A stretch of 34,386 nt of DNA from Massilia sp. ST3 (GCF_018119405.1 NZ_JAGPWC010000055.1:1-34386); one strand, 5' to 3'; counted from the stretch's first letter, positions 1 through 10,816 are shown. Translations and numbers: made by a program. The notes: generated by a model from the letters alone, not told the origin.

Positions 1-74
1 CCCCCCCCCCCGGGGGGGTGGTTTTTTTTGGGGGCCCCCCCCCGGGGGGGGGGGGGGCCGCCCCCCCCCCCCCT
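1..74. other. Low-complexity C/G homopolymer at contig start, probable artefact
   Basis: Runs of C, G and T with almost no sequence information. The first normal bases are CCCTACGC at about 71-78, which match the 3' tail (ACCCTACGCA) of the palindromic repeat seen at 16850-16887 and 34225-34262. The contig therefore probably starts inside a repeat copy where base calling or assembly failed. No coding content should be read from it. Confidence 0.85.
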
Positions 75-79
75 ACGCT

Positions 80-1765
80 TTAGAACTCTTCCCAGCCTTC
101 CGTCGACACGGCCGCCTTGGCCTTCGGCCTGGCGATCGCCGGACGCGCCGGCGCGGGTTTGGCTTGCGGCTTGGCGGCCGGCAGCGCCGGCGCCTGCACG
201 GCCACCGGAGCCGCCGGTTCGGCGCCGGTGCGGAACACCGCGACCGCCTTCGCCAGCATCGCGGCCTGCTCCCGCATCTGGCTCGACGCGGCGGCGGCTT
301 CCTCCACCAGGGCCGCGTTCTGCTGCGTGCCCTCGTCCATCTGCGCCACCGCCTGGTTGATCTGCTCGATACCGGCTGTCTGTTCCTGGCTGGCGGCGGT
401 GATCTCGGACATGATGTCCGTCACGCGGCGCACGCTCTCGACGATCTCCTGCATCGTGGCGCCGGCTTCGGCCACCAGCTTGCTGCCGCTGGCCACCTTG
501 TCGGTCGATTCGCCGATCAGGGCCTTGATTTCCTTGGCCGCGTTGGCCGAACGCTGCGCCAGGTTGCGCACCTCGCTCGCCACCACCGCGAAGCCGCGGC
601 CCTGCTCGCCGGCGCGCGCCGCTTCCACGGCCGCATTCAGCGCCAGGATGTTGGTCTGGAAGGCGATGCCGTCGATGACGCCGATGATGTCGCCGATCTT
701 GCCGGCCGAGGCGTTGATCTCGCCCATGGTGCCGACCACCTGGCCGATCACGTCGCCGCCGCGCGCGGCGACGTTCGACGCCGCCTCGGCCAGCACATTG
801 GCCTGGCGCGCATTGTCGGCGTTCTGCTTGACGGTCGAGGTCAGCTCTTCCATCGAGGAGGCCGTTTCTTCCAGCGCGCTCGCCTGCTGTTCGGTGCGCG
901 AGGACAGGTCCTGGCTGCCGGCCGCCACTTGGGCCGCGGCGACGGCGATGGTGTCGGTGCCGGTGCGGACTGTGCCGACGGTGCGCGCCAGGTTCTCGTT
1001 CATGTCCTTGAGCGCTTGCAGCAGCTGGCCGGTCTCGTCGCGCGTGGTGACGTCGATGTGGCTGCTCAGGTCGCCCGCGGCGACGGTGCGGGCCACTTCC
1101 AGCGCCTTCGCCACCGGACGGGTGATCGAACGCGTGATCCACCAGGCGACGGCGGCGGCCAGCGCCAGCGCCGCGGCGCCCAACGACCACATCAGGATGG
1201 TGGTGCTGTAGTAGGTCGCGTCGGCCACGGCGGCGGCGTCGAGGGCGATCTTCTTCTGCAGCGCGGTCTGGTCGGCGGTGGCCTTCTTGAGGCGATCCTG
1301 CACCGGACGCAGCTGGCTCTTCATCAGGGAGCGCGCGGCGTCCTGCTCGTCCATGTTGATCAGCCTGATCAGGCGATCCTGGCCAGCCACGTAAGCGGCC
1401 GTCTCGGTCTTCATCTGCGCCAGCAATTCCTTGCCGCGCAGGCTGACCAGCGACTTGTCCAGCTCGGCGATGATCTGGTTCACGGTGCGGCGGTGGGTCA
1501 TGACCTCGTCGACCAGTTTGGCGCGGTCGGCCGGGTCGTCGGTCAGCAGCATGTTGCTGATCGCGATGGCGATATCGTTGATGGCCTCTTGCATGTGGCC
1601 GGCCGCTTCGATCTTCGGCATGCGCTGGTTGACGATCTCGTTGGTGCCGTCGTTGACGCGGTCGAGCATGGCATTGCTCAGGACGATCATCGCGACCAGC
1701 ATGGCGCCGACGATGCCGAAGCCCAGGGCCAGGCGTTTGCCGATCTTCAGGTTGGCGAGGTTCAT
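80..1765 (-). CDS. Methyl-accepting chemotaxis protein with C-terminal CheR-tether pentapeptide
   Basis: A 561-residue inner-membrane chemoreceptor that signals ligand state to CheA through CheW. Visible order: TM1 at about 12-34, periplasmic four-helix-bundle-type sensor to about 188, TM2 at about 190-212, HAMP to about 265, then the cytoplasmic signalling coiled coil. Its tip carries the conserved FQTNILALNAAVEAARAGEQ stretch followed by GRGFAVVASEVRNLA. A Pro/Ala/Lys-rich linker of about 45 residues ends in GWEEF, which fits the xWxxF docking pentapeptide for CheR/CheB. I chose the ATG giving MNLANLKIGKR because an AAAGAGA ribosome-binding sequence precedes it and the protein starts with the usual short cytoplasmic segment; the open frame continues upstream without family features. 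It lies 20 bp after cheW, so the two are probably co-transcribed. The ligand cannot be told from sequence. Confidence 0.95.
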   Translation of the reverse strand: MNLANLKIGKRLALGFGIVGAMLVAMIVLSNAMLDRVNDGTNEIVNQRMPKIEAAGHMQEAINDIAIAISNMLLTDDPADRAKLVDEVMTHRRTVNQIIAELDKSLVSLRGKELLAQMKTETAAYVAGQDRLIRLINMDEQDAARSLMKSQLRPVQDRLKKATADQTALQKKIALDAAAVADATYYSTTILMWSLGAAALALAAAVAWWITRSITRPVAKALEVARTVAAGDLSSHIDVTTRDETGQLLQALKDMNENLARTVGTVRTGTDTIAVAAAQVAAGSQDLSSRTEQQASALEETASSMEELTSTVKQNADNARQANVLAEAASNVAARGGDVIGQVVGTMGEINASAGKIGDIIGVIDGIAFQTNILALNAAVEAARAGEQGRGFAVVASEVRNLAQRSANAAKEIKALIGESTDKVASGSKLVAEAGATMQEIVESVRRVTDIMSEITAASQEQTAGIEQINQAVAQMDEGTQQNAALVEEAAAASSQMREQAAMLAKAVAVFRTGAEPAAPVAVQAPALPAAKPQAKPAPARPAIARPKAKAAVSTEGWEEF

Positions 1766-1785
1766 GGTATCTCTTTCTTTGTTGT

Positions 1786-2265
1786 TCAGGCCGCGTGCGG
1801 CAGCGCCGCCACCAGGCCCAGTTCGTCGGATTGCATCAGCTTGTCGATGTCGAGCAGGATCAGCATGCGCTCGCCCACCGTGCCCAGGCCGCATACGCAG
1901 TTGGACTCGGCGCTCGCGCCCATGTCGGGCGCCGGGCGGATCTGGTCGTCGCTGAGGGTGACCACGTCGGACACGCTGTCGACCACCATGCCGATCACGT
2001 GCTGGGCGATGTTCAGGATGATCACGACCGTGAACGAGTCGTAGGACGGCTCGCCCAGGCTGAACTTGATGCGCATGTCGACGATGGGCACGATCGAGCC
2101 GCGCAGGTTGATGATGCCTTTCAGGTGGGCCGGCGCGCTGGCCACCCGGGTTGGCGCCTCATAGCCGCGGATTTCCTGCACCTTGAGGATGCTGATGGCG
2201 TACTCTTCTTTTCCAAGGCGGAACGAGAGGACTTCCTGCTCTTCCGCCGACTTGACCGATTCCAT
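1786..2265 (-). CDS. cheW: Chemotaxis adaptor protein CheW
   Basis: A 159-residue cytoplasmic adaptor that links chemoreceptor tips to the kinase CheA. The whole protein is one CheW (SH3-like) domain, with the family segments LSFRLGKEEYAISILKVQEI near the N-terminus and LKGIINLRGSIVPIVDMR in the middle. The start MESVKSAEEQ is supported by GGAG seven bases upstream. It is the first gene of a two-gene operon with the chemoreceptor. No cheA, cheR or cheB lies here, so the rest of the system must be elsewhere in the genome. Upstream on the minus strand is a small dyad (GTAAC-5-GTTAC, 2293-2307). Confidence 0.95.
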   Translation of the reverse strand: MESVKSAEEQEVLSFRLGKEEYAISILKVQEIRGYEAPTRVASAPAHLKGIINLRGSIVPIVDMRIKFSLGEPSYDSFTVVIILNIAQHVIGMVVDSVSDVVTLSDDQIRPAPDMGASAESNCVCGLGTVGERMLILLDIDKLMQSDELGLVAALPHAA

Positions 2266-2292
2266 GTTTGCTCCGACTGTGAACTGCGAAAT

Positions 2293-2307
2293 GTAACGTC
2301 TTGTTAC
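2293..2307. promoter_or_regulatory. Small dyad in the cheW / histidine kinase divergent region
   Basis: GTAAC GTCTT GTTAC is a perfect 5-bp inverted repeat with a 5-base spacer, 28 bp upstream of the cheW start in the 275-bp divergent intergenic region. It could be an operator or chance. I see no convincing flagellar-sigma-type promoter here. A TAGAAT hexamer at 2505-2510 is the best -10 candidate for the plus-strand kinase, but it has no good -35. Confidence 0.25.
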
Positions 2308-2540
2308 TAGGCAAGATACATTACGGCGAAGCGGCCGCGGAATCGATGGCGGAATGGAAAGGCAGGTGAAATATTCCTTTTTTTCTCCTGGCCGTATGGC
2401 GCGCCCGCAACGGTCGAGCCGGCGCGGCGCAAGGATGCAAGCCCATCCGTGGCCATCCTGGCAAGCCGCCCACCTAATGAAACAGCCGATTGTCCGATTG
2501 CACGTAGAATCTCCCCGTTCAGTGCCTCCCGGATGAGAAT

Positions 2541-5129
<2,589 letters not shown>

Positions 5130-6761
5130 CTAGCGTTTCACCCGGCTGAAGGCGTCGCCCTTCTTCCAGGTGGGCATGGATGGCGCGTTGGCCACGGCGT
5201 AGCCGAGGTTGAGCGTGAACTGGGCTTGCTGCACCATGCCCGACAGGTCCCAGTCCGGCCGGTACTCGTCGCTGATCTGGTGGTAGTGCTGCTTGAAGCC
5301 GACCATCTTCTGGCTGGACGCGTCCTGGCCGTGCTCGAACTCGAAGTGGCCGTCGCCCGAGAACACGGCCGACCCGACGTTAAAGGCCGGCACACCCGCC
5401 TTGGCGAAGTTGAAATGGTCGGCGCGGAAGTAGGCGCCCGACAGGTCCGGGATGGTGGGCGCCAGCTTCAGGCCCATCTGCCTGGCCACCGCCCCCGCCG
5501 TGTCGTACAGGCTGCTGCGCTCGGCGCCGGCGACGCCGATGTCCCTGGTGCGGCCGACGAAGTTCAGGCTGTCCAGGTTCAGGTCGGCCGCGGTCTGCGC
5601 CAGCGGCACCACCGGGTTCCTGACGTAGGCGGCGCTGCCCAGCAGGCCCTGCTCCTCGGCCGCCGGCCACAGGAAGACCTGGGTGCGGCGGGTGGGCTTC
5701 CTGACCGCCTCGGCGGCCATCGCCAGCAGCGCCGCCGTGCCGGAGGCGTTGTCGATGGCGCCGTTATAGATGCGGTCCTTCTTGCCTTCGGCGGCCGCGC
5801 CCTCGTCCATGCCCAAGTGGTCCCAGTGCGAGGAATACACCACGGCCTGCTCCTTGAGCTTGGGATCGGTGCCGGGCACGATGCCGACCACGTTGAACTG
5901 TTCGACCTGGCGCACCGCGGACTTGAGTTCGACGCGGGCGGCGATCTTCAGGTCGACCGGGCGGAAGTCGCGCCGCTCGGCCTGGGCGCGCAGCTGGTCC
6001 AGGTCATGCCCGCCGGCCGCGAGCAGTTCGCGCGCCGTGTCCTCGTGCAGCCAGCCCTCGACCGGGTTGCCGGCGCCGGCCAGGTGGAAGCGTTCGTGCG
6101 AGAAGCCGTTGGCCGGCACGCTCCATGGATAGGAGGACGACGGCAGGGTGTGGATCAGCAGCGCCCCGGCTGCGCCCTGGCGCACCGCTTCCTCGAACTT
6201 GTACAGCCAGCGGCCGTACCAGGTGTAGGCCTTGCCGGCGAAGCGGTTCGGCTCCTCGCTTGTCGGCTGCGGGTCGTTGACCATCATGACCAGGATCTTG
6301 CCCTTCATGTCCTGCCCCTTGTAGTCGTTCCACTTCTCCTCGTCGGCGACGACGCCGTAGCCGACGAAGACCAGGGGCGCGTCGAAGGCCAGCGCGGTCT
6401 TGCCGCTGGCGGTGCCGAACACGATGCCCTTGCCGGGCTCCGGGGCGAGGCGCTTGCCGCCGGCCTGGAAGCTGACGCTGCTGCCCGGCAGCAGGCGGGT
6501 GCCTTCGATCCTGACCGGCTGGCGGTAGCCGCCGCCAGGAATCGGCTTCAGGCCGATCAGCGCGGCCTGGGTCTCCAGGTAGCGCACCGCCAGGTCGCCG
6601 CCGCGCTGGCCGGTGCCGCGGCCTTCGAACAGGTCGTCGGCCAGGAAGGACAGGTGGGCGCGCAAGGCCGCTTCCGACACCTTCGGGGCCGGCTGCTGCG
6701 CGTGGGCGGAATGGGTGAGGAAGGCGGCGCTGAGGGCCAGGGCGGAAGAACGGAGTCGCAT
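5130..6761 (-). CDS. Secreted M28-family zinc aminopeptidase with PA insert
   Basis: A 543-residue exported peptidase. A signal peptide (MRLRSSALALSAAFLTHSAHA) ends at about residue 21. A protease-associated region spans about 115-270, with the M28 catalytic domain after it. Zinc-site residues are visible in order: His312 in SSHWDHLG, bridging Asp337 in GAIDNASG, Glu369-Glu370 in PAAEEQGLLGS, an Asp in LNLDSLN, and a late His in HYHQISDEY. The length and the late HQISDEY match the Zn-aminopeptidase class rather than glutamyl cyclases. The start gives a clean signal peptide, although upstream ribosome-binding sequence is weak. It ends with no gap against the convergent kinase gene and is divergent from the monooxygenase-fold gene. 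Substrate is not predictable. Confidence 0.93.
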   Translation of the reverse strand: MRLRSSALALSAAFLTHSAHAQQPAPKVSEAALRAHLSFLADDLFEGRGTGQRGGDLAVRYLETQAALIGLKPIPGGGYRQPVRIEGTRLLPGSSVSFQAGGKRLAPEPGKGIVFGTASGKTALAFDAPLVFVGYGVVADEEKWNDYKGQDMKGKILVMMVNDPQPTSEEPNRFAGKAYTWYGRWLYKFEEAVRQGAAGALLIHTLPSSSYPWSVPANGFSHERFHLAGAGNPVEGWLHEDTARELLAAGGHDLDQLRAQAERRDFRPVDLKIAARVELKSAVRQVEQFNVVGIVPGTDPKLKEQAVVYSSHWDHLGMDEGAAAEGKKDRIYNGAIDNASGTAALLAMAAEAVRKPTRRTQVFLWPAAEEQGLLGSAAYVRNPVVPLAQTAADLNLDSLNFVGRTRDIGVAGAERSSLYDTAGAVARQMGLKLAPTIPDLSGAYFRADHFNFAKAGVPAFNVGSAVFSGDGHFEFEHGQDASSQKMVGFKQHYHQISDEYRPDWDLSGMVQQAQFTLNLGYAVANAPSMPTWKKGDAFSRVKR

Positions 6762-6827
6762 CGCAGGGTTCGCAAAGAGTCGTCAAAAGGGCATCTTACC
6801 CCAGCGTGCATATGTTTACGCCAAGTC

Positions 6828-6856
6828 TTGGCTGCGCGCGCGCGGCGTCCTATACT
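6828..6856 (+). promoter_or_regulatory. Sigma-70-type promoter of the monooxygenase-fold gene
   Basis: TTGGCT (6828-6833) and TATACT (6851-6856) are separated by 17 bp, a good match to a housekeeping promoter. The predicted start at about 6863 leaves a leader of about 28 bases before the ATG at 6891, with AAGGA as ribosome-binding sequence. Confidence 0.6.
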
Positions 6857-6890
6857 GCCTTCATTCTTAACTGTTCATCAAGGACGCGCC

Positions 6891-7298
6891 ATGGCCGTTT
6901 CCCGACGCAGCGCGGTGGCCGCGCTGGCCAGCCTGCCGCTGGCGGCGCATGCCGCTGCCGCCACTCCCGCCACCAAGGAATCCTCACGCATGTACGGACT
7001 GATCGGAAAAATGCGCGCCCAGCCGGGCCAGCGCGACGCCCTCATCGCCATCCTCCTCGAAGGCACGGCCGCCATGCCGGGCTGCCTGGGCTATGTCGTG
7101 GCCAAGGACCTGCAGGATGCGGACGCGCTGTGGATCACCGAGACCTGGGACAGCCGCGAGAGCCACAAGGCCTCGCTTTCGCTGCCTTCGGTGCAGGCGG
7201 CGATCGCCAAGGGACGCCCGCTGATCGCCGGCTTCGGCGAGCGCTTCGAGACCGAACCGGTGGGCGGCCAGGGCCTGATGGGCAAGCGCAGCGCCTGA
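6891..7298 (+). CDS. Antibiotic biosynthesis monooxygenase (ABM) fold protein with signal peptide
   Basis: A 135-residue protein. The mature part, beginning near MYGLIGKMRAQPGQRDAL, is a single ABM-type dimeric alpha-beta barrel, ending with the usual WITETWDSRESHKASL segment. Such proteins can be quinol monooxygenases or cofactor-free oxygenases; the substrate is not evident. The start at MAVSRRSAVAALASLPLAAHA gives an N-terminal export signal with an SRRSAVAAL twin-arginine-like motif, so periplasmic location is likely, by Tat or Sec. AAGGA precedes this start and a promoter lies at 6828-6856. An internal Met at residue 34 (ATG 6990) would give a cytosolic form, as in many family members. 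It is monocistronic, convergent with the histidine kinase gene 10 bp away. Confidence 0.85.
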   Translation: MAVSRRSAVAALASLPLAAHAAAATPATKESSRMYGLIGKMRAQPGQRDALIAILLEGTAAMPGCLGYVVAKDLQDADALWITETWDSRESHKASLSLPSVQAAIAKGRPLIAGFGERFETEPVGGQGLMGKRSA

Positions 7299-7308
7299 AA
7301 GCAGATCC

Positions 7309-8454
7309 TCAGGCAGCGGTCGGCGCGCCCGCGAAGGGACGCGCATCGGTGGGGACGTCGATGACGAAGCTGGTCCCCTCCTCCTGGGAGCTGGACATCA
7401 GCACGCTGCCGCCGTGGGCCTCGGCCACGCGCCGCACATAGGACAGTCCCACGCCCCAGCCTTCGCCCGCATCGTGGTTGCCGGCGCGCCGGAACAGCTG
7501 GAAGATGCTCTCGCTGTCCTCGGGCGCGATCGGCGCGCCCTTGTTATGCACCAGCACCTGCACGCGCTCGATGGTGGTCGTCACGCCGAGGCGGATCGGT
7601 TCCTCGCGCGCGCCGTACTTGATCGCATTGTTCACCATGTTCTCGATGGCGCGCTGCATCGATTCGCGGCACCACCAGCCGGTGACAGGGTCGACTTCGA
7701 GATCCAGTTCCACCGAATGGAAGCTCTGGGCATAGTGCGCCACCTCGCGCGCCAGGTCGGCCATGTCGACCTGGGCGATGTGCAGCGGGAAGGGTCCGGT
7801 CTTGGAGAAGGAGATCCGGTCCAGCATTTCGCGGGTCATGACGTCGATGCGCTGGGTGCTGGCGACGATCTTGCCGGCGTAGCGCTTGACCGCCTCGTCG
7901 CCGGACAAATGCTCGATCATCTGGGCCGCCATCTGCGCGGTCGACAGCGGCGTGCGCAGGTCGTGCGCGACCGAGGCCACGTATTGCTCGCGCAGCGCGG
8001 CCTGCACGACGGCGAAGGAATTCGCGCTTTCGCGGATGGTGGCGTCGATGCTGGCGATGAGTATGCTGCGTTCCTCGGCCGTGAGCGTGACGCAGCCCTT
8101 CTCCAGTTCCGCGAACAAGGTGTCGCGGAAGATCTGCAGCTCGTGGATGACGTCGGTGGCGTCGTATTCGGTCATCCGGGCGCGCTCGCCCCCATGTTCG
8201 CTGGCCACCGCGCCCAGGTCGTTGTGCGCGCGCGCCGCGTAGCCGGGGGTGAGCAGCGCCGCCAGCGTGTCGAAATAGGCGGGAACCGTGTTTTCCAGGA
8301 TCGGCACCGGCAGCTTGCGCGCCTGCCGCACCGTGCTGCGCACGTTTGCCATCCAGACCGCGAGGATCTGCGTGCGCAAGGCCAGCATCGCCTTCGTGGC
8401 GGGCGACAGGTCTTGCTGGTCTGGCGACAGGTGTCCGGTCAGGTTGGCAATCAC
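7309..8454 (-). CDS. Soluble sensor histidine kinase with RsbRD_N-like N-terminus
   Basis: About 381 residues, with no transmembrane segment. The N-terminal 140 residues (LALRTQILAVWMANVRSTVR onward) look like the RsbRD_N-type helical sensor domain. Then come HisKA with His164 in VASVAHDLRTPLS and HATPase_c with N box NMVNNAIKYG, a degenerate G1 (VHNKGAPI instead of DNGxGI), and GWGVGLSYVRR. No receiver domain or partner regulator is adjacent. The start is uncertain: I chose GTG at 8454 (VIANLTGHLS) because the frame upstream only continues into a palindrome and non-family sequence; ATG at 8388 is an alternative. The partner and signal are unknown. Confidence 0.82.
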   Translation of the reverse strand: MIANLTGHLSPDQQDLSPATKAMLALRTQILAVWMANVRSTVRQARKLPVPILENTVPAYFDTLAALLTPGYAARAHNDLGAVASEHGGERARMTEYDATDVIHELQIFRDTLFAELEKGCVTLTAEERSILIASIDATIRESANSFAVVQAALREQYVASVAHDLRTPLSTAQMAAQMIEHLSGDEAVKRYAGKIVASTQRIDVMTREMLDRISFSKTGPFPLHIAQVDMADLAREVAHYAQSFHSVELDLEVDPVTGWWCRESMQRAIENMVNNAIKYGAREEPIRLGVTTTIERVQVLVHNKGAPIAPEDSESIFQLFRRAGNHDAGEGWGVGLSYVRRVAEAHGGSVLMSSSQEEGTSFVIDVPTDARPFAGAPTAA

Positions 8455-8600
8455 GCGGCGGGTTCCGTAGTTAGGAAATGAACAACGAATGTGAGCAGAG
8501 TCTACATCAGGGCTCAAGGGCGCGGCGCGTGACTGCGTGGGGTGCGGATGAGGTTGGTTGTGCTTATGTGCAAGGTTGCTGGTGGAAGCGGGCGGCTGTG

Positions 8601-8667
8601 GGTGTGCATGCAAACTTGGGCGGAACAATGCCAGTGGCATTGTTCCGCCCAAGTTTGCAAGCACACC
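8601..8667. repeat. 67-bp near-perfect palindrome (33-bp arms, single-base centre)
   Basis: The arms 8601-8633 and 8635-8667 are reverse complements with one mismatch (8608 against 8660) around a central G at 8634; the core reads GGCGGAACAATGCCA g TGGCATTGTTCCGCC. As RNA or single-stranded DNA it would form a hairpin of about 33 bp. It lies between the histidine kinase start and the hldD terminator. It has no U tract, so it is not an ordinary terminator. I see no other copy in this window. It may be a miniature mobile or REP-like element, or a very recent inverted duplication. Confidence 0.9.
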
Positions 8668-8670
8668 ACC

Positions 8671-8696
8671 AAAGTAAAAAGCCGCCCGAAGGCGGC
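8671..8696 (-). terminator. Rho-independent terminator after hldD
   Basis: On the minus strand GCCGCC TTCG GGCGGC is followed by TTTTTACTTT. A 6-bp GC stem with a stable TTCG tetraloop and a U-rich tract sits 11 bases beyond the hldD stop, a textbook intrinsic terminator for the waaF-hldD transcript. Confidence 0.9.
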
Positions 8697-8707
8697 CCGC
8701 ACGATGA

Positions 8708-9721
8708 TCAGCGCACCGGCTGCGTCCTCAGCCACTCCATGTACTTCGCCACCCCGTTCGCCACATCGGTGAACGGCTCCGCATACCCCACCTCCCGCAG
8801 CGCCGAGATATCCGCCTGGGTAAAGCTCTGGTACTTCCCTTTCAGCTTGTCGGGGAACGGCAGGTACTCCAGCAACCCCTTGTCGACGATCTCGCCCAGC
8901 GCCATCGGCGCCCCGCCCTCGTTCGCGAGCGCGTTGACCGTGGCCACCGCCAGGTCGTTGAAGGGTTGCGCACGGCCCGTGCCCAGGTTGAAGATGCCGC
9001 GCTTTTCCGCGTGGTCGAGGAAGAACAGGTTCACCTTGACCACGTCTTCCACGTAGATGAAGTCGCGCATCTGGGTACCGGCCTCGTAGCCCTCGTTGGC
9101 GCCGAACAGCTTGACCTTGCCCTCTTTCTGGAACTGGTGGAACTGGTGGAAAGGCACCGAGGCCATCGTGCCCTTGTGGCCTTCCAGTGGACCGTAGACG
9201 TTGAAGTAGCGCAGGCCGACCACCTGCGGGCCGGTGTCCTTGCCGCGGCTGCGGCCCAGCCAGTGGCGGCGCACGTACTGGTCGAACAGGAATTTCGAAT
9301 AGCCGTAGACGTTCAGCGGGCGCTCGTGCGCGCGCTCTTCCTTGAACACGGTGCCGCCGCCGTACACCGCCGCCGACGAGGCGTAGATGAAGGGGATGTT
9401 CTGGCGCTGGCAGAATTCGAACAGCTCGATGGTGTACTCGTAGTTGTTCGACATCATGTAGCGGCCGTCCATCTCCATGGTGTTGGAGCAGGCGCCCTGG
9501 TGCAGGACGGCGGTGAACTTGCGGTCGAACTGGCCGGCGCGCAGGCGGGTGATGAAGTCTTCCTTGTCGAGGTAGTCCGCGATCTCGGCGTCGACGATGT
9601 TGTGGAACTTCTCCGGGCGCGACATGTTGTCGACGCCGAAGACGGAAAACGGCTGGCGCTTCGACAGCGCGTGCACCAGGTTCGCGCCGATGAAGCCTGC
9701 TGCGCCTGTAACCAGAATCAT
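8708..9721 (-). CDS. hldD: ADP-L-glycero-D-manno-heptose 6-epimerase
   Basis: A 337-residue cytoplasmic NADP-dependent epimerase that converts ADP-D-glycero-D-manno-heptose to the L-glycero form, the donor for the LPS inner core. It has the Rossmann GAAGFIG at residues 6-12, the ASSAAVYGGG segment at about 114-123, and the YxxxK pair Y139-K143 in NVYGYSKFLFDQY, typical of extended SDR epimerases. HldD-specific stretches such as NNYEYTIELFEFCQ and FRDFIYVEDV-like RDFIYVEDVV are present. Length is standard. The ATG is preceded by GAGGA. It lies 12 bp after waaF on the same strand, so heptose-donor synthesis and heptose transfer are co-expressed, and a terminator follows. Confidence 0.97.
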   Translation of the reverse strand: MILVTGAAGFIGANLVHALSKRQPFSVFGVDNMSRPEKFHNIVDAEIADYLDKEDFITRLRAGQFDRKFTAVLHQGACSNTMEMDGRYMMSNNYEYTIELFEFCQRQNIPFIYASSAAVYGGGTVFKEERAHERPLNVYGYSKFLFDQYVRRHWLGRSRGKDTGPQVVGLRYFNVYGPLEGHKGTMASVPFHQFHQFQKEGKVKLFGANEGYEAGTQMRDFIYVEDVVKVNLFFLDHAEKRGIFNLGTGRAQPFNDLAVATVNALANEGGAPMALGEIVDKGLLEYLPFPDKLKGKYQSFTQADISALREVGYAEPFTDVANGVAKYMEWLRTQPVR

Positions 9722-9733
9722 GGTGGGTCCTCT

Positions 9734-10777
9734 TTAAGAATGCGTCACGCCGGCAGCGCTGGCGGCGAGCATGGGTTGCAGCGGCTGCCACACGGCGGCC
9801 GGCGAAATCTGCTTCATGCAGTTCTGGTGCCCCAGCGGGCACTCGCGCTGCTGGCAGGGGGAGCATTCGATGTGCAGCCACAGCACCTTGGCCAGCTCGG
9901 ACAGCGGCGGCGTGTGGCGCGGGTCGGTCGGGCCATAGATCGCCACCACCGGGCGGCCGAGCGCGGCGCCGATGTGCATCAGGCCCGAATCGTTGGTCAC
10001 CACGGCGGCCGCGCGCGAGATCAGGGCGATCGCCTCGCTCAGCGAAGTGGAACCGGCCAGGTTGCACGCCTCCGGCACGATGGCCGTGATCTCGTCGCAT
10101 ACCGCGCGGTCCTTCGAAGAGCCCATCAGGAGGATACCCACGTCCGGGCGCTGGGCGCGGATGGTCTGGGCCAGCTCGGCGAAATAGGACGAGGGCCAGC
10201 GCTTGGCCGGGCCGAATTCGGCGCCCGGGGCAAACACCACGTAGGGACCGGCCGGCAGCTCCAGGCGCACCGAGGCGGCCAGCGCCTGGGCTTCGTCCAC
10301 CCGCATCACGGGCTCGGGCAGCCTGTCGGGACGCGGCAGATGGCGCACCGGCTCGTCCGCCAGCGCGGCGTAGAACTGGGCCATGGGGCGCGGCGCGTCC
10401 TTGTCGTCGTGGTGCATCACGTTGACCAGGCCGTAGCGCATCTCGCCCTTGTAGCCGACCCGCTTCGGGATGCCGGCCAGCCAGGGAATCAGGGCGAACT
10501 TCAGGGTGTTCGGCAGCACGTAGGAATCGGCATAGCCGCGCGCCTTGAGCATCCTGGCGAAGGCGCGGCGCTCGGCCAGCTGCAGCTTGCCGTGCTTGAA
10601 AGGCGCCTCCAGCACGGTGTCGACCTCGCGCATGGCCTGCCATACCGGGGCCACCCAGGTGGGCGCCAGCACGTCGATCGGGCGCTCGGGGTGGCGCTCC
10701 TTGAGCCGGCGCAGCAGCGGCTGCGCCATCACGGCGTCGCCGATCCAGTTGGGGGAAATGACAAGGGTGCGCAACAT
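9734..10777 (-). CDS. waaF: ADP-heptose:LPS heptosyltransferase II
   Basis: A 347-residue peripheral inner-membrane glycosyltransferase (GT9) that adds the second heptose to the LPS inner core. The N-terminus LRTLVISPNWIGDAVMAQPL is the family signature with the catalytic-site Asp. The KRVGYKGEMRYGLVN segment and the C-terminal NDSGLMHIGAALGRPVVAIY nucleotide-sugar site are characteristic of WaaF. It is transcribed into hldD 12 bp later. The ATG lies at the edge of a perfect 10-base tandem duplication (10777-10796) and no strong ribosome-binding site is visible. The ABC-F gene ends 39 bp upstream, so read-through from it is possible. Confidence 0.96.
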   Translation of the reverse strand: MLRTLVISPNWIGDAVMAQPLLRRLKERHPERPIDVLAPTWVAPVWQAMREVDTVLEAPFKHGKLQLAERRAFARMLKARGYADSYVLPNTLKFALIPWLAGIPKRVGYKGEMRYGLVNVMHHDDKDAPRPMAQFYAALADEPVRHLPRPDRLPEPVMRVDEAQALAASVRLELPAGPYVVFAPGAEFGPAKRWPSSYFAELAQTIRAQRPDVGILLMGSSKDRAVCDEITAIVPEACNLAGSTSLSEAIALISRAAAVVTNDSGLMHIGAALGRPVVAIYGPTDPRHTPPLSELAKVLWLHIECSPCQQRECPLGHQNCMKQISPAAVWQPLQPMLAASAAGVTHS

Positions 10778-10796
10778 CGTCGTTCTTCGTCGTTCT
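10777..10796. repeat. Tandem 10-bp duplication at the waaF start
   Basis: TCGTCGTTCT occurs twice back to back. On the coding (minus) strand it forms the leader and touches the first base of the waaF ATG. Confidence 0.85.
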
Positions 10797-10816
10797 AGAA
10801 GGTTCGTAACCCGGGA

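Noticed and set aside
1..360. Pro/Arg-rich frame starting in the left homopolymer
   Set aside because: It begins in artefactual sequence and runs antisense to the chemoreceptor.
8455..8664. 70-residue N-terminal extension of the soluble histidine kinase
   Set aside because: The extension translates the palindrome and low-complexity His/Pro sequence and matches no sensor domain, so the start was placed at 8454.
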